64,000 nucleotides of DNA from assembly GCA_913048465.1 (NCBI GenBank), contig CAJWVO010000004.1, forward strand, positions 1 through 64,000, in the 5' to 3' direction. The translations under genes were made by a program, and so were the position numbers. Below, piece after piece: positions 17,984-27,230 of this stretch (the stretch's first letter is position 1; the number at the start of each line of letters is the position of its first letter). This DNA comes from an uncultured Nitrosomonadales bacterium. Its GTDB lineage: Bacteria > Pseudomonadota > Gammaproteobacteria > Burkholderiales > Methylophilaceae. The notes below the pieces were generated by a model. The model saw only the letters and a list, made by a program, of their open reading frames with translations, had not been told where the DNA came from and made no database searches.

Positions 17984-19636
17984 TTAACAATTTTTTTTAA
18001 TGAAATCTATTAGTTTGTTTGTCGAAGCATCAAAGCAGCTAGTCGTTTTTTCACCTTGAATTTTTGGTAAAACGAGTCGGGCGATTTGCTTACCATATTC
18101 AACTCCCCATTGGTCGAATGAATTAATATTCCAAATGACGCCTTGAACAAATATTTTGTGTTCATAGAGCGCTATGAGCTTACCTAGATTTTTTGGCGTA
18201 AGCTTTTCGAATAGGATAGTATTGCTTGGTCTATTTCCTTCGAATGATCGATGAGGTAACAAAGAGGATATTTCTTGATCACTTAACCCAGAATTAATAA
18301 GCTCAGATCGTGCTTCATCAATGGTTTTTCCCATCATTAACGATTGTGATTGAGCAAGTAGATTAGACATCAAGATTTTATGATGAAGATTTTTTTTATC
18401 TCCAGGATTGTAGTGAGATTTTATGGGCATAATAAAATCACATGGTACAAACTGCGTGCCTTGATGAATCAATTGGTAGAAGGCGTGTTGTCCATTTGTG
18501 CCTGACTCACCCCATATAACTGGGCCTGTCTCTAAGCATACTCGCTTGCCATCTCGATCAATAAACTTACCATTACTTTCCATGTCTGCTTGCTGCAAAT
18601 AGGATGGCAACAGAGATAGTCCTTGATCATAAGGAAGAATAGCTTGTGTGTTGAATTTAAAGAAATTGTTATACCAAATGCCAATTAAAGCCATCTGAAT
18701 TGGCATATTTTTTTCAATTGGAGCATGAAGAAAATGTTGATCCATCTCATAAGCACCAGTTTGAAGTTCTTTAAAATTTTCAAAACCTAAGTAAATGGAG
18801 ATTGACAAGCCAATTGATGACCATAAGGAGTATCTTCCACCAACCCAGTCCCAAAAAATAAACATATTCTCTTCATTTATACCAAATTCTTTTACCTTTT
18901 CGGTATTGGTGGATACGGCAACAAAATGTTGACTGATAGCATCATTATTTTTTGCATGATTTAAAAACCAATGTCGAGCAGAAAAAGCATTGGTCATCGT
19001 TTCTTGGGTGGTAAAAGTTTTGGAAGCAACTATAAAAAGGGTGGTTTCAGGGTCACACTGCTCAAGTGTTAACGCTAAGTCTGCGCCATCTACATTTGAC
19101 ACAAAATGAATATATAAATCTTTTTGAGAGAAGGGCTGTAAAGCTTTACATACCATTGCAGGACCTAAGTCAGAACCACCGATTCCGATATTTACAATCG
19201 TATTAATTTTTTTTCCAGTAAACCCTTTCCAGGATCCATCATTAATGGAATTACTAAAGTTCTCAACCTGCTTTAAAACTTTTAAAACTTCTGGTTTAAC
19301 ATCAACACCATCAACAACAACGGGATTGTTGTCTTGCGAACGAAGTGCTGTATGAAGAACTGCACGGTCTTCTGTTGTGTTTATTTTCTCACCACTAAAT
19401 TGTTTAGCTCTCCAACCTTCTACATCAGCTTTAATAGCTAATTTGTTAAGAAGGCCTAAAGTTTTGTCATTTATTCTATTTTTTGAGAAATCAAATAAAA
19501 AATCATCCAATGCTAGATGAAATTTTTCAAAACGCTGCTTATCATCTTTAAACAGATCTCGCATTTGAACATTTTTGATATCGTCAAAATGTTTTTTTAG
19601 GTCTTGCCACTCGTTAGAGTCAATTATTTTCGTCAT
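17984..19636 (-). CDS. pgi: Glucose-6-phosphate isomerase
   Basis: Pgi interconverts glucose 6-phosphate and fructose 6-phosphate. The 550-residue length is that of E. coli Pgi, and the signatures are clear: NIGIGGSDLGPAMV, the phosphate loop VASKTFTTQETM, WVGGRYSLWSSIGL, and ESGTNGQHAFYQLIHQG with the catalytic Glu/His region, plus the C-terminal Lys segment. In a ribulose-monophosphate methylotroph it would link the formaldehyde-fixation product to the pentose and Entner-Doudoroff branches; this depends on the organism guess. No good Shine-Dalgarno is visible before ATG 19636. A strong extended -10 promoter lies 40-50 bases upstream. Confidence 0.97.
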   Translation of the reverse strand: MTKIIDSNEWQDLKKHFDDIKNVQMRDLFKDDKQRFEKFHLALDDFLFDFSKNRINDKTLGLLNKLAIKADVEGWRAKQFSGEKINTTEDRAVLHTALRSQDNNPVVVDGVDVKPEVLKVLKQVENFSNSINDGSWKGFTGKKINTIVNIGIGGSDLGPAMVCKALQPFSQKDLYIHFVSNVDGADLALTLEQCDPETTLFIVASKTFTTQETMTNAFSARHWFLNHAKNNDAISQHFVAVSTNTEKVKEFGINEENMFIFWDWVGGRYSLWSSIGLSISIYLGFENFKELQTGAYEMDQHFLHAPIEKNMPIQMALIGIWYNNFFKFNTQAILPYDQGLSLLPSYLQQADMESNGKFIDRDGKRVCLETGPVIWGESGTNGQHAFYQLIHQGTQFVPCDFIMPIKSHYNPGDKKNLHHKILMSNLLAQSQSLMMGKTIDEARSELINSGLSDQEISSLLPHRSFEGNRPSNTILFEKLTPKNLGKLIALYEHKIFVQGVIWNINSFDQWGVEYGKQIARLVLPKIQGEKTTSCFDASTNKLIDFIKKNC

Positions 19637-19671
19637 TTATAAATGTTAATTTAGGTGAGTAAAATTGAAAG

Positions 19672-19689
19672 CGCTATTATAGCAAAAAA
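19672..19689 (-). promoter_or_regulatory. Extended -10 promoter for pgi
   Basis: Read on the minus strand this is TTTTTTGCTATAATAGCG, with a perfect TATAAT and a TGn extension (TGCTATAAT). No good -35 box lies 16-18 bases upstream, which is usual for extended -10 promoters. The predicted transcript would start near 19669, about 33 bases before the pgi start codon. The same motif precedes acpP at 58692-58708. The GCTA...TAGC dyad could also act weakly in ending queG transcripts. Confidence 0.6.
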
Positions 19690-19693
19690 TATA

Positions 19694-20770
19694 TTATTTC
19701 TTCGCTTCTTGTTCGCTTATTGCCCATAAAACATGTTCTTTGATTAAATTTGACGGATCCTCACTTCGTTTTATTAAAGCGTCTAAAATATTTTGATCAT
19801 GGTCTGCGTTACCAAGAGCAATTGCGACATTACTAATCCATTTTTCATAACCAATCCGCCTGATGGCGCTTCCATTGAAATATTCATTAAAATGGTGGTT
19901 ATCCATCAAAAAACAGTCCATAAGAGAAATGTTATTTAACTTATGTCTCACAAAAAAATCTATTTCAGTACTTTTCTTAGCAAATTTATTCCATGGACAG
20001 ATAATCTGACAATCATCACACCCATATATTCGATTACCAATTTTTCTCCTAAAGCTTATAGGAATTGTGTCTTTATGTTCAATTGTCCAGTAGGAGATAC
20101 ACTTAGATGCATTTAGGTAGTAAGGTTTTTCAATGGCCTGGGTGGGACAAATGTCAACACAGGCTGAGCAAGAGCCGCAGTGGTTTGTGCTACTTGTTTG
20201 ATTGAAAACTAATGGAGCGTTCGTATATAGTTCACCAAGAAAGAACCACGAGCCATTATTCTTGTTGAGCAATAATGTATTTTTTCCACGCCAACCCAAT
20301 CCAGCCTGAGTCGCAATCTCAATTTCTGGGCTTGGTGCTGAATCAGTTATCGCTCTATATTTAAAATCAAAATCACTTTCTGAGATAATAGATTCAATCA
20401 AACTACCAAAGTGATTAAGTTTTTTCTTTAATGTCTTGTGATAATCCCTTCCAAGAGCATAGCGGGCTATATAGGCTTTATCTTTTTGGTTAATTAAATC
20501 AATAAGATTTTCGTTAAGTGGAAGATAGTCAAGCCTAACACTGATGATGCTTTTGGTGTTTGCCAAAATATTCTCAGGATCAAATTTAATGTCTTGATGA
20601 TCTTCAAGATAAGACATGGCGCCATGATTTTTAGCGTCAATCCACTCTTTATACAGTCCCTGATTTTGATTAATTACGATATCAGATATCCCTACATCAT
20701 TGAATCCTAGCTCTTTACCAGTGACTATAATTTTTTTTGATATATCTTTCCAATAAGCCTTATCTAACAT
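19694..20770 (-). CDS. queG: Epoxyqueuosine reductase
   Basis: QueG carries out the last step of queuosine synthesis in tRNA, reducing epoxyqueuosine with a cobalamin cofactor and two [4Fe-4S] clusters. The 358-residue protein shows the ferredoxin-type ligands CGSCSACVDICP and CDDCQIICPWNKF. The DUF1730 core includes AGLGWRGKNTLLLN, and a short HEAT-like C-terminus follows. I start at ATG 20770 (MLDKAYWKD); a longer reading frame to 20839 would run into tsaE on the other strand and adds nothing typical. Only 26 bases separate it from divergent tsaE. It is the second queuosine gene in the window besides queD. Confidence 0.93.
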   Translation of the reverse strand: MLDKAYWKDISKKIIVTGKELGFNDVGISDIVINQNQGLYKEWIDAKNHGAMSYLEDHQDIKFDPENILANTKSIISVRLDYLPLNENLIDLINQKDKAYIARYALGRDYHKTLKKKLNHFGSLIESIISESDFDFKYRAITDSAPSPEIEIATQAGLGWRGKNTLLLNKNNGSWFFLGELYTNAPLVFNQTSSTNHCGSCSACVDICPTQAIEKPYYLNASKCISYWTIEHKDTIPISFRRKIGNRIYGCDDCQIICPWNKFAKKSTEIDFFVRHKLNNISLMDCFLMDNHHFNEYFNGSAIRRIGYEKWISNVAIALGNADHDQNILDALIKRSEDPSNLIKEHVLWAISEQEAKK

Positions 20771-20796
20771 GAAAAAAAATAATAAACTATGAATTA

Positions 20797-21249
20797 ATGG
20801 ATCATACACATCATATCTGCAAATCAGAGGAAGATACAAAAAAAGTTGCTGAACTTATTGCACCCCAGCTCAAACCAGGCATGGTAATTTTCCTCAAGGG
20901 CGAGCTCGGAGCAGGAAAAACTACATTAGTGAGATATTTACTTAAGTCTTTGGGTTACCAGGATAAAGTAAAGAGCCCAACTTACAACCTTGTAGAAACC
21001 CATCAATTAAAAAATTTGACAGTACATCATTTTGATTTATACCGTTTTGGATGCCCAGAGGAATGGTTTAGTGGTGGATTTGATGATTACTTAATCACAG
21101 AAAATACGATTTCTATCATTGAATGGCCAGAAAAAATTAAGGGTGTGAATATTAAACCGGATATAGAGGTCAATATCTCAACTGAGCAACTTGATGTCAG
21201 AGTGATGGATGTTTACTTTAAAGAAGAGGCTGGTGATGCCCTTATATAG
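20797..21249 (+). CDS. tsaE: tRNA threonylcarbamoyladenosine ATPase TsaE
   Basis: TsaE is the ATPase partner of TsaB/TsaD in making t6A at position 37 of ANN-decoding tRNAs. The 150-residue protein has a Walker A motif GELGAGKT at 35-42, the SPTYNLVETH segment and the HFDLYR Walker B-like strand. The order queG / tsaE / amiC / miaA resembles the E. coli yjeF-tsaE-amiB-mutL-miaA block. The amiC start lies within its last codons, so the downstream genes are probably co-transcribed and coupled. Confidence 0.94.
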   Translation: MDHTHHICKSEEDTKKVAELIAPQLKPGMVIFLKGELGAGKTTLVRYLLKSLGYQDKVKSPTYNLVETHQLKNLTVHHFDLYRFGCPEEWFSGGFDDYLITENTISIIEWPEKIKGVNIKPDIEVNISTEQLDVRVMDVYFKEEAGDALI

Positions 21250-22489
21250 AATTTGTTTTAGCTTTCTGTTAGCTTTTTTTGTAACAAATGTGTTTGCGGA
21301 TGTACAAACTCGTGTGTGGCCATCTAATGAATATACAAGATTTACTATTGAATCCACTGACTACATAAAAAATGATCAATCAATTTTAAAAAATCCAGAT
21401 CGAGTGGTTATTGATTTAAAAAGTATTAATATAAACAATAGTTTAAAAGATTTATCTAAAGTAGATTTTAAAGATAATTCATCTATTTCAGGGGTGCGTG
21501 TAGCACAGTATGATCCTGGTACAGTGCGTATTGTGGTCGATTTACGTCACGAGTCTAAGATTAAAATTTTTAGTTTGAAGCCTTTTAAGTCATATGGCCA
21601 TCGTCTTGTTGTCGATGTCTATCATGAGGAAGATGAAATTGCACATTTGCTAAAACAATTGCAGGCTGAGGCAGGTGATGATCAAAAAGATAATAGTCAA
21701 AAGGTTGAAGATGAAAAAACCAACTTGACCACTAAAGAGGAATCCAAAGAGGAACAGCTAAAGGAGCCTGAACAGGCTAAAATCGTTGTGGCAATTGATG
21801 CTGGGCATGGCGGAGAGGATCCTGGTGCAAGAGGATCATCGGGTACAAAAGAAAAAGACATCACTCTGGCCATTGCGAAGAAATTAAGAGAAGCTATTAA
21901 TAAAGAGCCAAACCTGCAAGGGGTTTTAATTCGCGATGGTGATTACTTTATCCCGCTTGCAAAAAGAGTTGCTAAAGCTAGAAAGCTTGAGGCTGATCTA
22001 TTTGTGTCAATTCATGCGGATGCTTTTACAAAGAAATCTGTGAAAGGATCCTCCGTATTTGCTTTGTCCGAGAGAGGGGCCTCAAGTACATTTGCTAAAT
22101 TTATAGCTAATAAAGAAAATGAGTCAGATTTGATTGGCGGAGTCAGTATTGATGATAAGCATCCAGTTTTGGCGCAAACTTTACTCGATTTATCTTTAAG
22201 TGCGACGATTAATGATTCAATGAAATTGGGACGGTATGTTTTAGAAGAGATGGGCAAGGTGAATACATTACATAAAAAATATGTGGAGCAAGCTGGTTTT
22301 GCAGTTCTAAAAGCTCCGGATATACCATCTATACTTGTCGAGACTGCATTTATAAGTAATCCTAAGGAAGAAAAAAACCTCAGGTCAGAAAGCTTTCAAA
22401 TTAAACTAGCTGAAAGTGTGGTAAAGGGTATTAAAGCATACCTTAAAACAGGCGCCAACCTTGCCTTCTTTTATGAGCCTGAACAGTGA
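21236..22489 (+). CDS. amiC: N-acetylmuramoyl-L-alanine amidase, AmiC type
   Basis: A periplasmic zinc amidase that splits septal murein so daughter cells can part. The 417-residue protein has a signal peptide (cut near VFA/DVQ), an N-terminal AMIN targeting domain, a charged Glu/Lys-rich linker around 145-180, and an Amidase_3 domain with zinc ligands in DAGHGGEDPG, the Glu after it, SIHADAF and catalytic ILVETAFISN. No LysM follows. I choose ATG 21236, since the product then begins with a normal signal peptide; the frame is open to 21209. AmiB and AmiC cannot be firmly separated. Confidence 0.92.
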   Translation: MPLYRICFSFLLAFFVTNVFADVQTRVWPSNEYTRFTIESTDYIKNDQSILKNPDRVVIDLKSININNSLKDLSKVDFKDNSSISGVRVAQYDPGTVRIVVDLRHESKIKIFSLKPFKSYGHRLVVDVYHEEDEIAHLLKQLQAEAGDDQKDNSQKVEDEKTNLTTKEESKEEQLKEPEQAKIVVAIDAGHGGEDPGARGSSGTKEKDITLAIAKKLREAINKEPNLQGVLIRDGDYFIPLAKRVAKARKLEADLFVSIHADAFTKKSVKGSSVFALSERGASSTFAKFIANKENESDLIGGVSIDDKHPVLAQTLLDLSLSATINDSMKLGRYVLEEMGKVNTLHKKYVEQAGFAVLKAPDIPSILVETAFISNPKEEKNLRSESFQIKLAESVVKGIKAYLKTGANLAFFYEPEQ

Positions 22490-23412
22490 AACAAGTATTT
22501 CTGATGGGCCCTACAGCCTCTGGTAAAACACGGATTGCAACACAACTATTTCAAGAATTAAAGCTTCAGCTTGTAAGTGTAGATGCAACACAGATTTATT
22601 CTGATTGTAATATTGGCTCGGCTAAACTGCCAGCAGATGACTTAAAAAAATACCCTCACGAGTTGATAAGTATTATTTCACCCAGCGATAATTTCTCAGT
22701 TGATCATTTTTTAAATCACTATCAACAAATTTTAGATCAATTAAATGGCACGGGAATTAACCCGCTTTTGGTGGGTGGAACTATGATGTATTTCAATGCC
22801 ATCCTTAACCCTCTTGACGATATACCAAGATCGACCCCTAAAGTTAGAAAGCACGTAGAAGAATTAGTTAACGTTAATGGACTAGATTGGCTTGCAGCAA
22901 AAGTAAAGGAGGTCGATCCGTTGTCGAAAATTGTCAATTCGGACAAACAAAGATTGATGAGGTCTTATGAGGTGTTTTTAATATCTAATCAGCCTCTATC
23001 CAGTTTTTATAACAGAACGACTAAGCAAGATTCGACCCATGATAAAGATATCCTTAAAATTGCCCTGGTTCCCAATGATCGAAAAAAGCTTCATGATGCA
23101 ATCTCACTTAGGACTAAAACCATGTTAGAGGAGGGTTTGGTGGAGGAGGTGGAAGAGTTATTTGTTAAATACCCTGAATTAAGCTGGAATTCTAATTCTA
23201 TGCGATCAATTGGCTATCGACAGGTTGGGATGTTTTTAAGGGGGGAGATAAAGCAAGAGGAGTTGTTCGATAAAATCTTGTTTGCCACGAGGCAATTAGC
23301 AAAGCGACAAATTACCTGGCTCAGGTCCATGCAGGATATCCAGATTTACGATCCCTTCGAAATTGACATCTACCAAAAGATTAATCATGCGATCAAACAA
23401 TTTATCAATTAA
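22486..23412 (+). CDS. miaA: tRNA dimethylallyltransferase
   Basis: MiaA adds the dimethylallyl group to A37 of tRNAs that read codons starting with U. The 308 residues carry the Walker A motif GPTASGKT near the N-terminus, DATQIYSDCNIGSAK, LLVGGTMMYFNAI and the RQLAKRQITWLRS segment of the tRNA-binding region. The start is GTG, overlapping the amiC stop as GTGA, which points to translational coupling. The gene is intact and of normal length. Confidence 0.96.
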   Translation: MKQVFLMGPTASGKTRIATQLFQELKLQLVSVDATQIYSDCNIGSAKLPADDLKKYPHELISIISPSDNFSVDHFLNHYQQILDQLNGTGINPLLVGGTMMYFNAILNPLDDIPRSTPKVRKHVEELVNVNGLDWLAAKVKEVDPLSKIVNSDKQRLMRSYEVFLISNQPLSSFYNRTTKQDSTHDKDILKIALVPNDRKKLHDAISLRTKTMLEEGLVEEVEELFVKYPELSWNSNSMRSIGYRQVGMFLRGEIKQEELFDKILFATRQLAKRQITWLRSMQDIQIYDPFEIDIYQKINHAIKQFIN

Positions 23413-24282
23413 ATGCCGATGAAAAGGGAAGAGGTTGTAGGTTTAAGCTGCTTACTTTATGGGACAGTATTTTGGGGCCTGGTTTGGTATCCTTATAGGC
23501 TGCTTGAGCTGAATCAAATTTACCCAATATCTGCTAGCTCCCTGACCTTTATGGTTGCCAGCATACTCGCATTGGTATTTATATTTCCAAAAAGACATGA
23601 CGATATTCTTTTGAATCTGAAATCTTTGCTAATTTTTGCTTTGGTAGGATGTGTCACGAATATTTCATATGTCATTGCTGTTGTTAATGGAAATGTTGTC
23701 AGGTCAATGTTGCTTTTCTTTATGTCACCTCTGTGGACGATATTTTTAAGCTATTTTTTAATACCCAACGATACATTTCAAAAAAAAGATGCATACATTG
23801 CCTTACTGTCGATTGTTGGTGGATTTGTTATTTTGTTCGATCCTAATTCATTTTTAATGAATGTTGGGTTCAGCGATTTTTTTGCGCTATTAGCTGGAAT
23901 TTTCTTTGCTTGCACTAATGTGCTGGCAAGAAAATTTAGCGAGATTCATTATCAATCAAAATCTTTTGCGATTTGGGTAGGGGTGGCAGTTGGTGGAGCG
24001 TTATTAATATTAATAACCAATGATTTAAATGTTATTAATTTGATAAATCCAAAAAGTCTAATATTGTTACTCATCATCGGGTTACTTCTTTTTTGCTCCA
24101 CGCTGATTATCCAATACGGATTACCTAAAATTAATCCTGTTAAAGCAAGCCCTATTTTTACTTTTGAGATTGTTGTGGCTGCTTTGTCATCTTATTGGCT
24201 GGCGAACGAACTATTAGGCGTTAAAGACCTGGTTGGAGGCGTATTTATTATCCTTGCAATTTCTCTTTCTGCTGTGAAATAA
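23413..24282 (+). CDS. DMT-superfamily transporter (EamA)
   Basis: A 289-residue inner-membrane protein with about ten hydrophobic segments arranged as two EamA repeats, the drug/metabolite transporter pattern. Typical features are the first segment LYGTVFWGLVWYP and the second-repeat start FSDFFALLAGIFFACTNVLA. The substrate is unknown; relatives move amino acids, nucleosides or other metabolites. It starts directly after the miaA stop codon; ATG 23419, two codons on, is an alternative. Its last 35 bases overlap the GT41 gene on the other strand. Confidence 0.85.
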   Translation: MPMKREEVVGLSCLLYGTVFWGLVWYPYRLLELNQIYPISASSLTFMVASILALVFIFPKRHDDILLNLKSLLIFALVGCVTNISYVIAVVNGNVVRSMLLFFMSPLWTIFLSYFLIPNDTFQKKDAYIALLSIVGGFVILFDPNSFLMNVGFSDFFALLAGIFFACTNVLARKFSEIHYQSKSFAIWVGVAVGGALLILITNDLNVINLINPKSLILLLIIGLLLFCSTLIIQYGLPKINPVKASPIFTFEIVVAALSSYWLANELLGVKDLVGGVFIILAISLSAVK

Positions 24283-26122
24283 GCTTTAAATAAATTTCTT
24301 CGATATTTTTTATATATACGTCAGGCTGAAATAAGACATGCTTTTTGTTATTGATTTTTTCATTTATATCTTTTAAATACTCTTGGTTGTTATAGAAGAA
24401 AATAGCTTGTTTTTGGTAATCTTGGAGATTATCAAAAACAAGCTCTTCAGAACAATCGATGGCATGTAAAAGGCTTGCCCCAACACTTGATTGCATTGCT
24501 TCACCAATGTGCGTGATGGTAGGTTTATTTTGGTAAATTGCATCAGCTATGGTGGTATGTGCATTGTATGGATAACAATCTAAAAATAGGTCTGCATGCT
24601 CAATTCTGCCTATGTGCTCCTCAATAGGAGCATATTCAGCAATAATTATTCTGTTGTCATCTAGACCTTTTTTCTTTGCATATTCTTTAATATTTCTTTT
24701 TGAAATATTGTTTTGCAGGAGTATCCATATGGATGACTTAGGGCATTCTTGGAGTATGTTTATCCAGGCATTAAAGATATCTTTTGTTATTTTTAAATTT
24801 TGATTAAAACTGGCAAAGATAAAATGATCATCCGGGAGGTGGTATGTATCTCTTGATACTTTTTTTGTAGGCCTTTTAAAATTATTGGGTTGGTAGGTTG
24901 GTTTTAAATTAATGATTTTTTCAGAAAAGAACTTTGAGTTTTTTTTATCAATAACAATTTCATCTGCAAATATGAAATCACACAATGGTTTGTCATTGAA
25001 ATTTCCGAACGTTCCAGGATAGCCGAGCCAGTTAACTTGAATTGGAGCGGGGTGATATTTAAGGATATTGGTCCTACTATTTTTTGTAAATCCTGATAAA
25101 TCGACCAGAATATCAATCTCTAAATCACTAATTTTTTGAACAAGTTCATGGTCAGACATGTTAAAGGTGTTAATAAAGTTTGTTGATAATTTTTTAAAAG
25201 ATAAATGTTCTTTTGATTCCTCCTCAACACCATTAAATAGAAAAATCACCTCAAATTTTTCTTCATCGTGAAATGACAGGGCATCATGCACCAAATAAAA
25301 TAAGGGATGATCCCTTAGATCTGAGGACATGTAGGCAATTTTAGCTTTTCCGTCATTTATTTTAGTGGAGTGGGTATGTATTGCAGGTTTAAATGGTAAT
25401 TTTTTATTCCACTGACAGGCGATGTTTAAGTATTGTTCATTAGAGATCCCTGGTAGAGTAAGCATGGGGAAGGGAGGAAAAGAAAAATTCACATCCTTTA
25501 GTCGATTATGAATATCTTTCATTAGGGTATCAAACTCATTCCAGTCATTAATCTTTTGATTCAGATGAAGTAATTGGACTAAGGCATTGTCATTTTTTTT
25601 AAGCTGATATGATTTCTCATAGCATTTTTTTGCCTCGTTTAAGTTATCAAGTTTTAGATAAGCATTCGCTAAATTGTTATACAGGTCTTCATCGTCTCTA
25701 CCACCTTTGCTTTGTGCAGTTAAATAATGACTGACAGAGAGTTTAATTTCATTGTTGGCTTGCAAGACGTTGGCGTAATTATAAAAATGCCGCCAATTAT
25801 TACTCTCATGGTTTATTAGTTCTTCAAAATATAGCTTCGATTGTTGATAATTTCTTTTTAGAAATGCATCATTTCCAAGTTCATTGAGACAAAATGAAAT
25901 TGATTCAGCGAGATGGTCATTGTCACGAAAGACATGATAGACCCTTCGAAAGTAGCCCAGAGCCTCCTCAAAATCTCCAGCCATAGCATAATAATTACCA
26001 ATTTCAGTTTGGATTGAAAGGTCCCGGGGTGCTTTCTTGAGTTCTTTTTTTAATAACTGTATAGCTTCATCGAATTTATTTTGTGATTCTAGGTCGGCAA
26101 GCGTTTTGTTGAGATTATGCAT
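24248..26122 (-). CDS. TPR protein with an O-GlcNAc transferase-like (GT41) domain
   Basis: A cytoplasmic-looking protein of 624 residues with two parts: TPR repeats over roughly the first 190 residues (e.g. NYYAMAGDFEEALGYFRRVY) and a family 41 glycosyltransferase region after about 250. The catalytic-type His (SSDLRDHPLFYL, His272) and the UDP-sugar-binding Lys (FNQNLKI, Lys444) match human OGT residues by alignment from memory. PAPIQVNWLGYPGT, DLFLDCYPYNAHTT and SSVGASLLHAI are family motifs. Bacterial members glycosylate proteins; donor and target here are unknown. I start at ATG 26122; TTG 26134 is also open. It is last in the eleven-gene minus-strand run. Confidence 0.85.
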   Translation of the reverse strand: MHNLNKTLADLESQNKFDEAIQLLKKELKKAPRDLSIQTEIGNYYAMAGDFEEALGYFRRVYHVFRDNDHLAESISFCLNELGNDAFLKRNYQQSKLYFEELINHESNNWRHFYNYANVLQANNEIKLSVSHYLTAQSKGGRDDEDLYNNLANAYLKLDNLNEAKKCYEKSYQLKKNDNALVQLLHLNQKINDWNEFDTLMKDIHNRLKDVNFSFPPFPMLTLPGISNEQYLNIACQWNKKLPFKPAIHTHSTKINDGKAKIAYMSSDLRDHPLFYLVHDALSFHDEEKFEVIFLFNGVEEESKEHLSFKKLSTNFINTFNMSDHELVQKISDLEIDILVDLSGFTKNSRTNILKYHPAPIQVNWLGYPGTFGNFNDKPLCDFIFADEIVIDKKNSKFFSEKIINLKPTYQPNNFKRPTKKVSRDTYHLPDDHFIFASFNQNLKITKDIFNAWINILQECPKSSIWILLQNNISKRNIKEYAKKKGLDDNRIIIAEYAPIEEHIGRIEHADLFLDCYPYNAHTTIADAIYQNKPTITHIGEAMQSSVGASLLHAIDCSEELVFDNLQDYQKQAIFFYNNQEYLKDINEKINNKKHVLFQPDVYIKNIEEIYLKLISQQKEKLQG

Positions 26123-27230
26123 AGTTAAAGCCAATTATATTTTTTTTATTATGTCCTTTGATTAGGTTTTGATATGGGTTTAAATAATTTAAAAATTTAG
26201 CATCAAGCTCATCAAGGTTCCCAGTCAGCATTTTTACTATAATCCTTGAAGCAAGCGGAGCTAAGGTAAAACCTTTGGAGCCATAAAAGCTATTTATTAA
26301 GATATTATCTCGCCAAATAAATTCCATTCCATTATGACTTTGCTTTATTTCTTTTAGCACTTTACCCACGTATGGGATTCTCTGTTTTGTTGTAAAACGG
26401 TTTCCAGTCCATATTTGTTTTTTTGCATTTTGAATCTTTGATTTATCATCGAACCAGTCTATCTTTTTTTCAAGTGACTTTTCCTCCTCATCCTGGTCTA
26501 TATCCTGAATATCTTTATTTTTATGGTAACTTGACCCGCATGCAAAAGTCTTATCATCAAAAATTATATATCCGTCTTGTGATAAGTTGACCTTTTCTGA
26601 TGATTGATAATCTCCTTGTAGGATTGATCCCGAGTAGTGCTCACATGCAATTTTTTGGCCTAATAAATTATTTATACTTTGAGGGTTACATAAGATAACG
26701 ACATCATGATTGGCAATGATTTTTCCATTAACATCGATCAGCCGATGTCCTGTTGATTTTGATTGGATTTGTTTGATTTCAATTTGGGATTTGTTTATTT
26801 CTATATTCAAAAGTCTTTCAGTATTAACCCAGCCAGCTGTCTTGTGAAAAATTACATTTTGCATACTCTTATGGCTCATGACACTAATTTCTTCGGAAAG
26901 GAATGGGTTATTTTGAAGCGTTTTTTTTACTCTTTCATTCAAGTCTTCATTGTGTATAAAACGATAAAGTCCTGGAAAGGAGATGGAGGTTCTGTCTAAA
27001 TGTTTGGTATAAAATTCTTTTGCATATCTGATCGCATGAAAATGCAGTAAATTGTGATTATATGAGGCAATGCCATATTTTGGATTAAGTGAAGCGTAGG
27101 GGGGTGAATTCTGTGGGTATTGTTTATCATCACTATATAATGAAACCTCAAATCCAGATTCTTTAAGTGCAACTGCCGAACAAATTCCTGCTATACCGCC
27201 ACCAATTATTCCAACATTCAAATCAGCCAT
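26115..27230 (-). CDS. FAD-dependent oxidoreductase, MnmC C-terminal-domain-like
   Basis: A 371-residue DAO-fold flavoprotein with an N-terminal dinucleotide motif GIIGGGIAG. It resembles the FAD half of MnmC: SSYHKNKD in a GxSY position, GNRFTTKQRIPYVG in place of the RxxxxDxxPxxG motif, and FYGSKGFTLAPLASRII in place of GxGSRGL. MnmC's FAD domain oxidises the side chain of cmnm5U34 in tRNA. Here the methyltransferase half is absent, so a full MnmC reaction would need another protein, or the enzyme does something else. It overlaps both neighbours (13 and 8 bases) in the minus-strand run. Confidence 0.68.
   Translation of the reverse strand: MADLNVGIIGGGIAGICSAVALKESGFEVSLYSDDKQYPQNSPPYASLNPKYGIASYNHNLLHFHAIRYAKEFYTKHLDRTSISFPGLYRFIHNEDLNERVKKTLQNNPFLSEEISVMSHKSMQNVIFHKTAGWVNTERLLNIEINKSQIEIKQIQSKSTGHRLIDVNGKIIANHDVVILCNPQSINNLLGQKIACEHYSGSILQGDYQSSEKVNLSQDGYIIFDDKTFACGSSYHKNKDIQDIDQDEEEKSLEKKIDWFDDKSKIQNAKKQIWTGNRFTTKQRIPYVGKVLKEIKQSHNGMEFIWRDNILINSFYGSKGFTLAPLASRIIVKMLTGNLDELDAKFLNYLNPYQNLIKGHNKKNIIGFNYA

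Noticed and set aside
20771-20839. Longer queG with 23 extra N-terminal residues
   Set aside because: The extension would overlap tsaE on the other strand and adds a hydrophobic stretch not seen in QueG.
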